A DNA stretch of 26,027 nucleotides from Apostichopus parvimensis (lineage: Eukaryota; Echinodermata; Holothuroidea; Aspidochirotida; Stichopodidae): NCBI GenBank assembly GCA_000934455.1, contig KN886206.1, forward strand, positions 13,654-39,680, written 5' to 3'. Numbering within the stretch: the first letter of the stretch is position 1; every line of letters begins with the position of its first letter. Positions 18,301 through 26,027 of the stretch are shown in pieces. The position numbers and the translations under genes are program-made. The notes below the pieces were generated by a model. It saw only the letters and a list, made by a program, of their open reading frames with translations. It searched no databases and was not told where the DNA came from.

Positions 18301-21300
18301 GTAAGAAAGATTCAGGGTTTAAGTGCCTGACTTTGTACTAAATACTAGTAATAGTTATACTGGATTATAGGCCTAACGTTAGGAACTGTTACTGTTAGTA
18401 ACTATAGCCTTAAGTCTAACTTAGAGTAGACCTATACTAGGCCTAAGTTAGACTTTACTTAGACTAGGCCTAGTCGTAAACATCATGGGAGAAAGCTGGT
18501 GCCACTCTAGCTACTTGTGAAAGAAACCAAGTGAGTGGAGGAGGGGAGGGCAAGAGAGGAGGGTACTTGGTGGTTGTCATGGTTGGGAAGTTGTGGATTG
18601 GGGAGGGGGAGGATAATGATGAGCTCTGCCATTTATTAATTAGCCTAGATATACTTTGTCAATACTTTAAATTTTGCAATTTGAATTTAAAAAACTGGCC
18701 ACAGTGATACAAGAAAACATCATTTTTGTATTTTGAGACACTTTCATGGATTTTTCTACCCATTTAAAGGAATTATACAGTAAACTGGAACATATGCTTG
18801 AAGTAATGAAAACTTTTCCTTGCTTCGAGAGCAGTTTGAATTCTGACCTTTACAAGTATAATTCTTTCCATTTCAGGCAGAATCTGGTCAAACCATTGAT
18901 AGAAACACATAGCTAAAGGATAAAACTAAATAACTGAGCAAAATTACTTAACAAAACCTTAACATAAGCAGCATATTTTTTAAAAGAATGTGAATGGCCT
19001 TACTATCAAGAATTTACCATAGGTATCAGTATCCAAGCTAGGAGAGACACATGGAAGTGGAGAAAGTTAATGAGAAGTGTATCGTAAATGCTTAGCTAGC
19101 CTGGGCATGCAGAATTTCATAGCAGATGCACAGATGCCTAACTTTTAGCCTATGATACATGTATGTGGTATAAGATAGCAAGTTTAGCCTATTATAGTCT
19201 TTATTAGGTATGGTATAACCGAATGATCTTTATAAATGAGAAGGAATACTTTGTGATTTCTCTTGAATGATGGACAATATAAGTGCAGTAAGCAAAGTAA
19301 GCGGGTTATTATGTGCCACTAGCCCTTTAAAAGCTATCAATGTTACAAGCTAGAGAGTGAACAGTATCTCTGTTTGTAAGGCCTTCTTACAGTATCTTTT
19401 TTTTTTTTTTTTTGGCAAAAATAATTTGGGTATCTTTAAAAGTGTCATCAATATGAAGGCGGTGGCATTTGAAGCAATAAGGCTTAGCAATCGGGAAGGT
19501 CCGGGTTCAATACCCGGCCGGGTCATAGTAAGGTGGGTTTTTCATCCAAGAGCAATCTACGGTTTTCCAATCTGAAATGACTTTCTAACTTGGAAAGGTT
19601 CCAAATTTGAGTTAAAATGTTGAATTGGAAGCCACCCGAAGTGTAAGTTGTCCATAAGCCCTTGTTGGTTTCTCCCACATTTGTGGTCGCTTAAGCATCG
19701 TAAAAATCACTGCTGCAGATTAATATAAAAAAATATGATAATTCATCCTAAGTATTGTTAACCTACACAATAAAGATTAAAGTTCTGCTGAAGAATAAAT
19801 TAAACTATAGAGAGCACGAAATGTTGATTTGCGTCTAAAAGATCCTCCTTTTATTTTATATTACTATTATTTTCTGTAAACATGGACGTTTTTATAGTTC
19901 TTTCAAATTAAGTATACAGTATATTTTGCCTTGTAGCTATGACCATGGGTGCTCAAACAGAATTTGGTAATCTCATCGGTCGGTTTCAGGATCTGCCAAC
20001 TTTACATGATGTTGAAGGCGCAGTTTATGCAGTTGATGAAAGGACGTTTTACGTCCGTGGATTCTCCTATGATGGAACAGGGCCTGGTAAGATAAACGTT
20101 TTATCCCACGATTTAGTCAGTCATCAGTTCTTAAACGCTTAAATATATAAAGAATCAAAGCGGTTACTGACATGGAAATGGTAAATGTGGTCATGACGTG
20201 GAAATGGTAAATGTGGTCATGACAAGCTAAATGTAAATTGATGATTTTACCAAGTGTATTACACTCATGCTCATAAATGTCCAATAGTGCATGCAGCTAT
20301 CATTTATGATGGAAGGACAGTAGTGGTCATCAGTATAGTCTGTAACTCTTTTTTTATACCCGTTCCATCATTTTTCATCACAAGAAGAAGAGGAAGAAGT
20401 AAGTTTCTTTAAGATAGAGATAAGACCAATGGTACCACTTTGTCTGAATGTGTATGATATTTACCACATTGAGGTTTGTATTTGTTTACAGTCAGAGATT
20501 CCTCTGAATGAAACCTATAGTAGAGCTCATATGGAACCTTGGGCATTATGTGAAGGTGTCATCAATCTAAGGTGACTCCCCTTTTGCTTTGTGCTACTGA
20601 GTGCAAATTGATATAGTCATCACAAGGCAAACAATGATATAGACCGTTGGTTAGGTTCCTGGAAAGGAATGCCAATACTGTATTTGTATAGTGTTATACT
20701 AACTAGGAATATATGGTTTCTTAACAAATGTATGGGTATGTAAACAGTGTTTGTATATCGCAATTATTATTGAGACGATATTAAACTGATCTAGGCTTCA
20801 TTGTACCACTGGATCCCGGGAACACATTTATTATATCGCTTAGAAATATGCATATATGCTCCCCTTTAATATTTCATTTAATCTGGATGGAAGGGCGGTG
20901 ATTGGAGGGGGGGGGGGTAGTCACTTTCATGTAAACAAGAAATGGTCATATTGCACATATATGTGAGATCACATGGTCTAAGTCGGGTGGGGTGAGCGAG
21001 AAACAGCAAGTAGAAGGACTTAAGTCCTCTTTACCCTCCTCTTTCTTTTGATATCTCTATGACAGTAAGTACTGTTGATCAAATTTGAATTAGATTTTTA
21101 TAACTAATTTAATCAAGCAGGATGAAATTTCTCTTATTGAAAACATTTATAATTGCGAAGCGACTCTATTTAATATTAAGACAAAATGCTGGATAAAAAG
21201 AAAACAAACAAGCAAAAACAAAACAAGGAAATGATCAAAGTACAATGACCAGCACTATTAACAATAAGAACATCACCATTCTTAAACAAAAGGTTGAGGT

Positions 21301-24300
21301 AGTATATATCATCTGGTCCTGTTTAAATATACTACAGTCCTTTGCTTGCAATCATGTCATGCCCATTCCTAGCTACCATTGTAATTTGTAACTCTGTGTG
21401 ACTGTTTCACAGTATACAATGTAATATTTAGTTCCTTACATGTACATCTTGTTCATTGGGATCACAATGACCCAAAAGCTGATGTTTTTGCATGAGAGAA
21501 TATATATGCAAGTGTTTCAACCTATCAGTCTTAATTCATAATAATAACAATAACAATAATAATAATAATAAAAATATTAACTAGTCTTATATAGCGCAGA
21601 CTATAGCAAAAATTTGTTCAATGCACTTTACGGGTGGGTGCTGAAGATACAAAAACCAATAGAGTTGAGAAAAAAAGGTTTCAAGACAGCGTCTAATTGA
21701 ATAACAGAATCTAAAGACCTAAGTTCAACCAGGAGTAAGTTCCATAAACGTGTTGCAGCATTCAGAAAGCTACGGTCAGCGAAAGATCTTGTACGTGACA
21801 TTAGAACATGAAGTTGAAATTGATAATGCGAACGTATTGGTCTAGCTTGCTGATGTAAGAGAAAATTAAAGTACCTGTAGGTTGGGGTACCAGTTTGCAT
21901 GGCACGAAAAGCTAGAATGAGGATTTTGAAGTCAGTACGGAGTCTTATTGGTAACCAGTGTAGTTCTGTCGGTATAGGAGTGATGGGGGTAGTTCAATCA
22001 GTTGAAATACTGAAAGCTGAGAGTGAGAGAGATCATTTTAAGGTTGACAGCAGCATGTGGCTACAGTTGAGAGTTTTGTGCCATGTGATGGCTTTGTATA
22101 ATAATAATATAATAATAATCTGAGACATAACTGCAATCATCCTCATCATATTTGATGGAAGTGGTTACTCTGAACAACTCTCCCAAAATCTATCAGATAT
22201 CATGTTTTATTTGTGAGATATCCAAGCTTAAATGTCACTTCTAGTGTATACTGATTTCATAATGAGAAAGTTTTAGTTTCCCTTGGTTTGCTGCCCATAT
22301 TTTCAGATTGATTACTTAATCTTAAATAAAATTAAAAAAAACTGGTAAAAGCTAGAGAAGGACTAAACTTTTTCCCATAGGGATAATGTGATAGCTTTAC
22401 AAATGGTATAAATTTCACACATTTTGGTGGATTCACGGGCAGGTCGTTTTCGGAAAGTTTACCTTGCAAATGAGATTGAACATGTGAACACATGCTGGCA
22501 GCTATTTCCATCTGGATTTATGTCAATGGGATCACATCCAACGGATGGTAAATGATTTACATTTATAACTGAAATTATCGTCATTCCGAACATGTTCATA
22601 TGATTTATTACTCACTCTACAGCCGCATACTTTTACACTGGAACAACCCCAGACCCTGCAAATGGAGGCGTTATCATTCCTCTGGAGGACGGAAAGTAAG
22701 TTAACAAAAGATGTCAGTGTACATCGCAATCATTTGGCCAAATTGCTCCTAAAAGGGTTTAATTTGTAGCTAGTTTCTGTTAATGTCGTTAATTAGTTTA
22801 GCAATCTCATGATCTGCTATATAGTTCATACAACAGTAGTCGAAACCATGGACAGCATTATAATGACTTTGTGGGTAAAAGAGATGTTTGTTATATTCTC
22901 TGACTGCTTCCAAGCTGAAAGAAAGAGCTTCAACGTATTGAAGTCCTAATTGTGAAGTAAAATCTTAAACTACAGACATTGGTCTCTCTATTATAAGTTT
23001 GTCCTAAAATTTGATAAAATTTGATTTTAATCTCTCTTCTTTATTACTCATCATAATTCAGCTATCCTTGAGTCCTTTGTGAATACTCTTAACAGGTCAA
23101 AGCTTAAGGTTTTTTTTGTTAAGATATGATTTTGATATAAACTTGTGTTCTATATTCTGTAATGCTACTATTTTTTTATTTTTTAGATTTAGTTAAATAA
23201 CAGTCCAATATCTAACCTTCTGTCCTTGATGTAAATGTTTTCATATATGGTTAGAGCACTTTTTCAAAAGGCAATATTAAACTTAAGTCAAACTAGTAGT
23301 TAATTTATTTTGTGTACTTATTTAATAGTTTGTTAGCAATAATTTTGGATTTCCCTTAAAAACAAAGTTACAACAATGAAAACTAACTTTTTGAAAAGAT
23401 TTTTTTTTTTTTAACATGTATGTGGTATTTTACTATTTTGCAGTGTGATGATTCATAATTTATATACATGTAACCACTTCCTGTAGGGTAAAGTACACAA
23501 AATGAATCATAAGAGTCATACTATAAAAATGCTTGGTGTGGTTGATAACTGACCTTTTGAGCTGAATTCCCTTTTGAATCTAAAATCACAGTTCAAACAA
23601 ATATTCTCAGTGACACAGCAAAAATGTATTTGTTAAGTATCCTGCCATGGTAGGGTTTCCAACAAACAAATTCCGGAGACTGAAGGACTACACTGAAAAG
23701 TATGGACGGAAACACCAAATCAACTCATGCGTGCTTTTCAAAGAACCATAATACACAATTTGAAAAATATATATTGCCGGATCTGGTATTTATTATTATC
23801 TGTATTTGTCATTGGGTTTGTGGTGACCATTGTGTACGTTAATAAACAAAAGAAGTTGCAGGTATTAGAAATGAAAGAAGAATTTATTGATTGCCTTTAC
23901 TGCAGGGTGTTTGTACTTAAATAGTTGCTAGCTGTAATTCTCTCTCCCTCCCCCCACCCCCCTCCAAAAAACACCTCTTTATCAGGTACCAGAGGTATAT
24001 ATAACTACAGGCAATTCCATTGTCTATATATTTCAGAGGATTATACATAGTAACTGTGAAGCGAAGCGTATATGCGCCAATTCTTTGCAAGTAAGGTATG
24101 AAGACTCGTGCACAAAGAAACGTCTGATAAGTCTGATGACCTCTGCTGACGTCTGGTGACCTAGTTTAGAATGAGGTGTAACAGAAGTGTTAGACACCAC
24201 CATTGATCCCAGAAAATACACAAACACAGCTTGTTACCGTCGGTAATTAGACACTAGTGTACAGTCAATACATGCAGCTAGGGTCAATACCCACAACACA

Positions 24301-25965
24301 GTGTACATAGCAGCGATGGACATCTCAGGTCCAGATAAAAGATAACACTTTTCATTACTGTCTGCATTTTGTAGCCACAAGAAAAAAACTTCACTTGCAA
24401 GCATCGGAAAGTTTTTTCACAGGGCAGCACGCGGTTTGGGGCGAGTCTTCAATGCCTTTAAATCACAGTCATTGAGGGTGGTTGCAAGTGTGTCCCTGCG
24501 GTGATACAAACACCTTGGAGACAGACCATGAAACGACAGAAACAACGATGTCTCCCTAAAGAAAGAAAGAAAATATATCACAGTGATGCAAACAGTATAT
24601 AGCATGGCAATATAAAACCTTGAGAGACCTAAACAGTACAGTAAACCTCCAAAGTCACAAGGCCTAAATATCGGAGACCCTTGTTACCTTTAAAGGATCC
24701 TTTGTGTTGCACTTTTGAGTGGCTGTGCAGTACTGTAAGTACTCAAAATCTCAAGGAGGCAAAATCCCATAATATTTGCTGGTTCGGATGTCGTTGATAC
24801 TACGTAAAGTGCTCTGCTAGGTGAATAACAACCTTGAACTTTATTGTTCCAATTATTATTTTCTCTGCATGAGGTTAGTATACACAGACCTCTGGTTAAA
24901 ATACTACAGTCTATTGATGGTTGTAAATTTTGTTCTAACAAAATTGGACCCAATTTTATGCTCTGCCTGCATATGACGTACATGGCTGGAATCTTCATTC
25001 CCTCGTGTCAATATATTACATTCTTATGTCAAAGTGACTGGAATGACAGGAAATCTAAAACCTGCGTCAAGTTTAAGTTTGTAGGTTGGGTTTAAAAAGT
25101 CTGTGGTTTTCTTTTAGAACCTTGGTTAACTATAGACAGGTACATTCAGTGGATTGTGCAAGATGAAGCTACTTTAGGCAGTTATTTCTTTATTCTTTTC
25201 AACAAATAAATTGAAAATAAATTGAAACATATCATGCAAGACCCAACACACTCTTTGTTTCAGCACTATAATTACAACCGCTCTGGACTGTGTTTATGCG
25301 CACCACGTACACTCAGGGGCCGCTACAGATACTCATTTGTGCCTAACTCTATTCATATATTTAATTCACAAGTGAGAAGATAAGTTTCTTATTTGTAGGA
25401 CTTGCTGTATATGTTTGTATTACTGTATGTGTATCGCAGTCTATTGATACTTATACTATTGCTTTTCTTTTCTTTTTTTCGTTTACGACCTGTGTAAGCC
25501 GAATTTCCGATTGTGGACAATAAATTCAAATTCAAATTCAATTCAATTCAATACTGTGACCGAGATGAGAGCACTGTGCTTAAAATTGAATTTGCATTCA
25601 AAGTAAGAGACATTTTATGTGTACACAGTTATATGTTTATAAAAATTGTGAGGGGGTGGGGGTTGAGGGAGGGAATCTAGTAAAGGTAAGGAGGTGGGTG
25701 TCTTGTGATATCCTGAGCAGGGGTAATCAAGACCATCCTCAGAACACCAGGAAATTTTCCAAGTTTTCTTGGCTTCTATCCTGGAGCTATACGAACAAAC
25801 AGGTCAAGTTAGGTTTCACTTTTGAAATGTAAATTATTTTTTATCTCATTGTTTTTCAGTCTTGAAAAACTTGGAAGTTATAACAATGAAGATTTGCTTG
25901 TGACCCTCCCTAACGGAGTACTCAGGAACTACAACTGGATCTCCATCTGGTGTGAGAGTGTTTCA
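18264..25965 (+). CDS. Secreted DM13-domain protein (Skeletor-like), four exons, 3' partial
   Basis: Exons at 18264-18300, 19937-20086, 22623-22695 and 25860-25965 total 366 bases, 122 codons, with GT..AG introns and matching phases (1, 1, 2, 0). Exon 1 plus the start of exon 2 give a signal peptide (MDCQVIIFLALF, then AMTMGA). One DM13 domain follows, at about residues 20-122. Its landmarks are GRFQDLPTLHDVEGAVYAVD, FYVRGFSYDGTGP, AYFYTG, GVIIPLEDG, YNNEDLLVTLPNG, and WISIWC with the near-invariant cysteine. DM13 occurs in extracellular proteins such as Drosophila Skeletor, often next to DOMON domains, and has been proposed to act in redox or electron transfer through that cysteine. The expected next residues (VNFG-like) and any further domains lie beyond the window. 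Introns of 1.6, 2.5 and 3.2 kb are full of repeats. The domain call is firm; substrate and partner are unknown. Confidence 0.85.
18412..18475. repeat. AGGCCTA-rich inverted repeats
   Basis: AAGTCTAACTTAG (18412-18424) and CTAAGTTAGACTT (18443-18455) are perfect 13-bp inverted arms around an 18-base loop. GACTAGGCCTAGTC (18462-18475) is a perfect 14-bp palindrome. Both use the same TAGGCCTA vocabulary as the palindrome at 5042-5063. Confidence 0.7.
19457..19735 (+). mobile_element. tRNA-derived SINE
   Basis: The 5' end is tRNA-like. A degenerate A box (TGGCATTTGAAGCAATAAGG) is followed by a perfect T-arm: CCGGG, a seven-base TTCAATA loop, and CCCGG at 19501-19517, which contains the RNA polymerase III B box. 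About 220 bp of non-tRNA body follows and ends in an A/T-rich tail near 19725-19735. It sits in intron 1 of the DM13 gene, in the same direction. No intact tRNA acceptor stem is present, so this is not a tRNA gene. Boundaries are approximate. Confidence 0.75.
19937..20086 (+). CDS. DM13 gene exon 2 (start of domain)
   Basis: Acceptor CCTTGTAG ends at 19936 and donor GTAAGA starts at 20087. It encodes the end of the signal peptide and DM13 strands through FSYDGTGP. An ATG at 19939 could start translation, but the resulting protein would have no full signal peptide. Confidence 0.88.
20168..20223 (+). repeat. 26-bp tandem duplication (two units)
   Basis: Two units, 20168-20193 and 20194-20219, differ at one base (TGACATGG against TGACGTGG) and are followed by a further TGAC. 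A recent local slippage duplication in intron 2. Confidence 0.85.
20224..21536. other. Intron 2 sequence, nothing recognised
   Basis: AT-rich intronic DNA of the DM13 gene. It has a run of G at about 20907-20917 and an AAACAAACAAGCAAAAACAA patch near 21200. I see no exon or element. Confidence 0.5.
21537..21993 (-). mobile_element. LINE 3' end fragment with (TAA)n tail, minus strand
   Basis: A 5'-truncated CR1/L2-like element read on the minus strand, in intron 2. The plus-strand ATAATAACAATAACAATAAT run at 21537-21572 is its microsatellite tail; next comes a short 3' UTR with TATATAGCGC, then the coding remnant 21628-21993. A second ATAATAATAT run at 22098-22122 may mark another insertion or simple slippage. 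Confidence 0.75.
21628..21993 (-). pseudogene. Reverse transcriptase C-terminal tail (LINE ORF2 remnant)
   Basis: An open minus-strand frame of about 121 codons bounded upstream by TGA at 21994-21996 and ending at TAA. It has the conserved C-terminal pattern of CR1/L2 reverse transcriptases: ELHWLPIRLRTDFKIL, then LAFRAMQTGTPTY, then SRTRSFADRSF, then NAATRLWNLLLVELRSLD. In active relatives the last motif reads WNSLP; here NLL replaces it. Catalytic RT motifs are absent, so it is dead. Confidence 0.82.
22124..22622. other. End of intron 2, with one possible exon
   Basis: Intronic sequence. The only item of note is a 105-bp open segment at 22443-22547 that has an AG before it and a GT after it; it is discussed among the findings. 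It is not needed for a complete DM13 domain. Confidence 0.4.
22623..22695 (+). CDS. DM13 gene exon 3
   Basis: Acceptor CTCTACAG ends at 22622 and donor GTAAGT starts at 22696. Joined to exon 2 it gives GTGPAAYFYTGTTPDPANGG, the classic DM13 centre (GPDAYFYVG-like), then VIIPLEDG. Confidence 0.88.
22696..24090. other. Intron 3, first part
   Basis: Mostly AT-rich filler with T runs at about 23110, 23170 and 23400 and a C-rich patch at 23946-23965. An open frame at 23727-23924 encodes one strong membrane-spanning segment and is listed separately. Confidence 0.45.
23727..23924 (+). CDS. Hypothetical single-pass membrane peptide, possible type II N-terminus
   Basis: The 65-codon frame starts at ATG and has a basic N-terminus (MRAFQRTIIHNLKN), one hydrophobic segment of about 20 residues (roughly residues 20-40, with WYLLLSVFVIGFVVTIVYV), then KQKK. 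This layout is that of the cytosolic tail, membrane anchor and stem start of Golgi type II enzymes such as glycosyl- or sulfotransferases. A possible splice donor follows directly (TTGCAG, then GTATTA at about 23856). No catalytic domain is visible in the rest of the intron. It could be a chance frame in AT-rich DNA; I do not assign a function. Confidence 0.2.
   Translation: MRAFQRTIIHNLKNIYCRIWYLLLSVFVIGFVVTIVYVNKQKKLQVLEMKEEFIDCLYCRVFVLK
24091..24460 (+). repeat. Unclassified interspersed repeat, uninterrupted copy
   Basis: Matches 5275-5437 joined to 6228-6435 over most of its length. It lacks the transposon at CAGTCAATACATGC (24264-24275). It has an insert relative to the first copy near 24128-24165 (GTCTGATGACC words). 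In intron 3 of the DM13 gene. Confidence 0.75.
24461..25254. other. Intron 3, later part, nothing recognised
   Basis: A short GAAA run at about 24559-24572, otherwise unremarkable. Open frames on either strand (24417-24605, 24690-24998 minus; 24844-25095 plus) overlap each other and show no family features. Confidence 0.45.
25255..25551 (+). mobile_element. LINE 3' end fragment with (TTCAA/TTCAAA)n tail
   Basis: A plus-strand frame ends at TAA (25381-25383) with the C-terminal pattern APRTLRGRYRYSFVPNSIHI then FN, which recurs at the end of many non-LTR reverse transcriptase proteins (arginine-rich, then SFVP and a short helix). A 3' UTR follows with TGTAAGCCGAATTTCCGATT, and the end is TTCAAATTCAAATTCAATTC at 25525-25551, a microsatellite tail like those of other CR1/L2-group elements. 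Heavily 5'-truncated; the left boundary is approximate. It lies about 300 bp before DM13 exon 4. Confidence 0.65.
25552..25859. other. End of intron 3
   Basis: AT-rich with one G-rich patch (GAGGGGGTGGGGGTTGAGGG at about 25650), then a pyrimidine-rich acceptor before exon 4. The open frame at 25617-25832 crosses the G-rich patch and has no recognisable features. Confidence 0.5.
25860..25965 (+). CDS. DM13 gene exon 4 (end of domain)
   Basis: Acceptor GTTTTTCAG ends at 25859. It encodes NLEKLGSYNNEDLLVTLPNG and, further on, NWISIWCESVS, then donor GTAAGA at 25966. Reading through the donor meets TAA within three codons, which supports splicing here in phase 0. Confidence 0.88.
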
Positions 25966-26027
25966 GTAAGATAATTATTAAACGATGGCATGAATGTTAA
26001 CTTTGATTACATTTGGTGCTAATATCT

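Noticed and set aside
19457..19530. A tRNA gene suggested by the perfect T-arm and B box
   Set aside because: No acceptor stem, anticodon arm or 3' end pairs properly, and a non-tRNA body follows; it fits a tRNA-derived SINE.
21899..22123. A plus-strand 74-codon protein
   Set aside because: Its first third is the antisense of the conserved ELHWLP-type reverse transcriptase segment read on the minus strand, and its end is an ATA microsatellite.

Overview
This is eukaryotic nuclear DNA, AT-rich and repeat-dense, with split genes (GT..AG introns), retroelement fragments, a tRNA-derived SINE and one assembly gap. The mix of CR1/L2-like LINE tails, short diverged tandem repeats and a secreted DM13 gene, and strong sequence difference between two versions of one locus, suggest a highly heterozygous marine invertebrate. 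An echinoderm such as a sea cucumber is my best guess. That is inference from repeat style, not proof.

Layout. 1-3370: no gene I can support; two purine-rich G-repeat patches (1423-1443, 2719-2809). 3379-4350: 5'-truncated LINE on the minus strand. 5275-6435: an unclassified interspersed repeat split by a 782-bp non-autonomous DNA transposon (5438-6219) with terminal inverted repeats and an apparent 8-bp target duplication. A second, uninterrupted copy at 24091-24460 serves as the empty site. 7166-9049: an intact, single-coding-exon GPAA1 (GPI transamidase subunit, 627 aa). 9050-11970: its 3' region with a foldback and a ~120-145 bp tandem repeat. 11971-12130: 160 N. 12131-16362: a second version of 7984-11970, including the last 354 codons of GPAA1. 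16363-18263: intergenic, with an imperfect direct repeat. 18264 to the right edge: a plus-strand gene for a small secreted DM13-domain protein. Four exons are visible, phases agree across every junction, and the gene runs off the window. Its introns hold a SINE, two LINE 3' ends, a short tandem duplication and the second copy of the unclassified repeat.

The main caution is the apparent tandem GPAA1 duplicate. The duplicated block ends exactly at the left edge of the N gap and restarts exactly at its right edge. That is what two overlapping contig ends carrying different haplotypes look like when scaffolded without merging. The real locus probably has one GPAA1. No functional link between GPAA1 (ER membrane, GPI anchoring) and the DM13 gene is visible beyond adjacency.

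I found no clear new multi-gene system. The least ordinary items are the TTTCCGC-clustered transposon with its in-window empty site, the short secreted DM13 gene with a phase-compatible possible cassette exon, and a possible type II membrane-protein first exon inside a DM13 intron.
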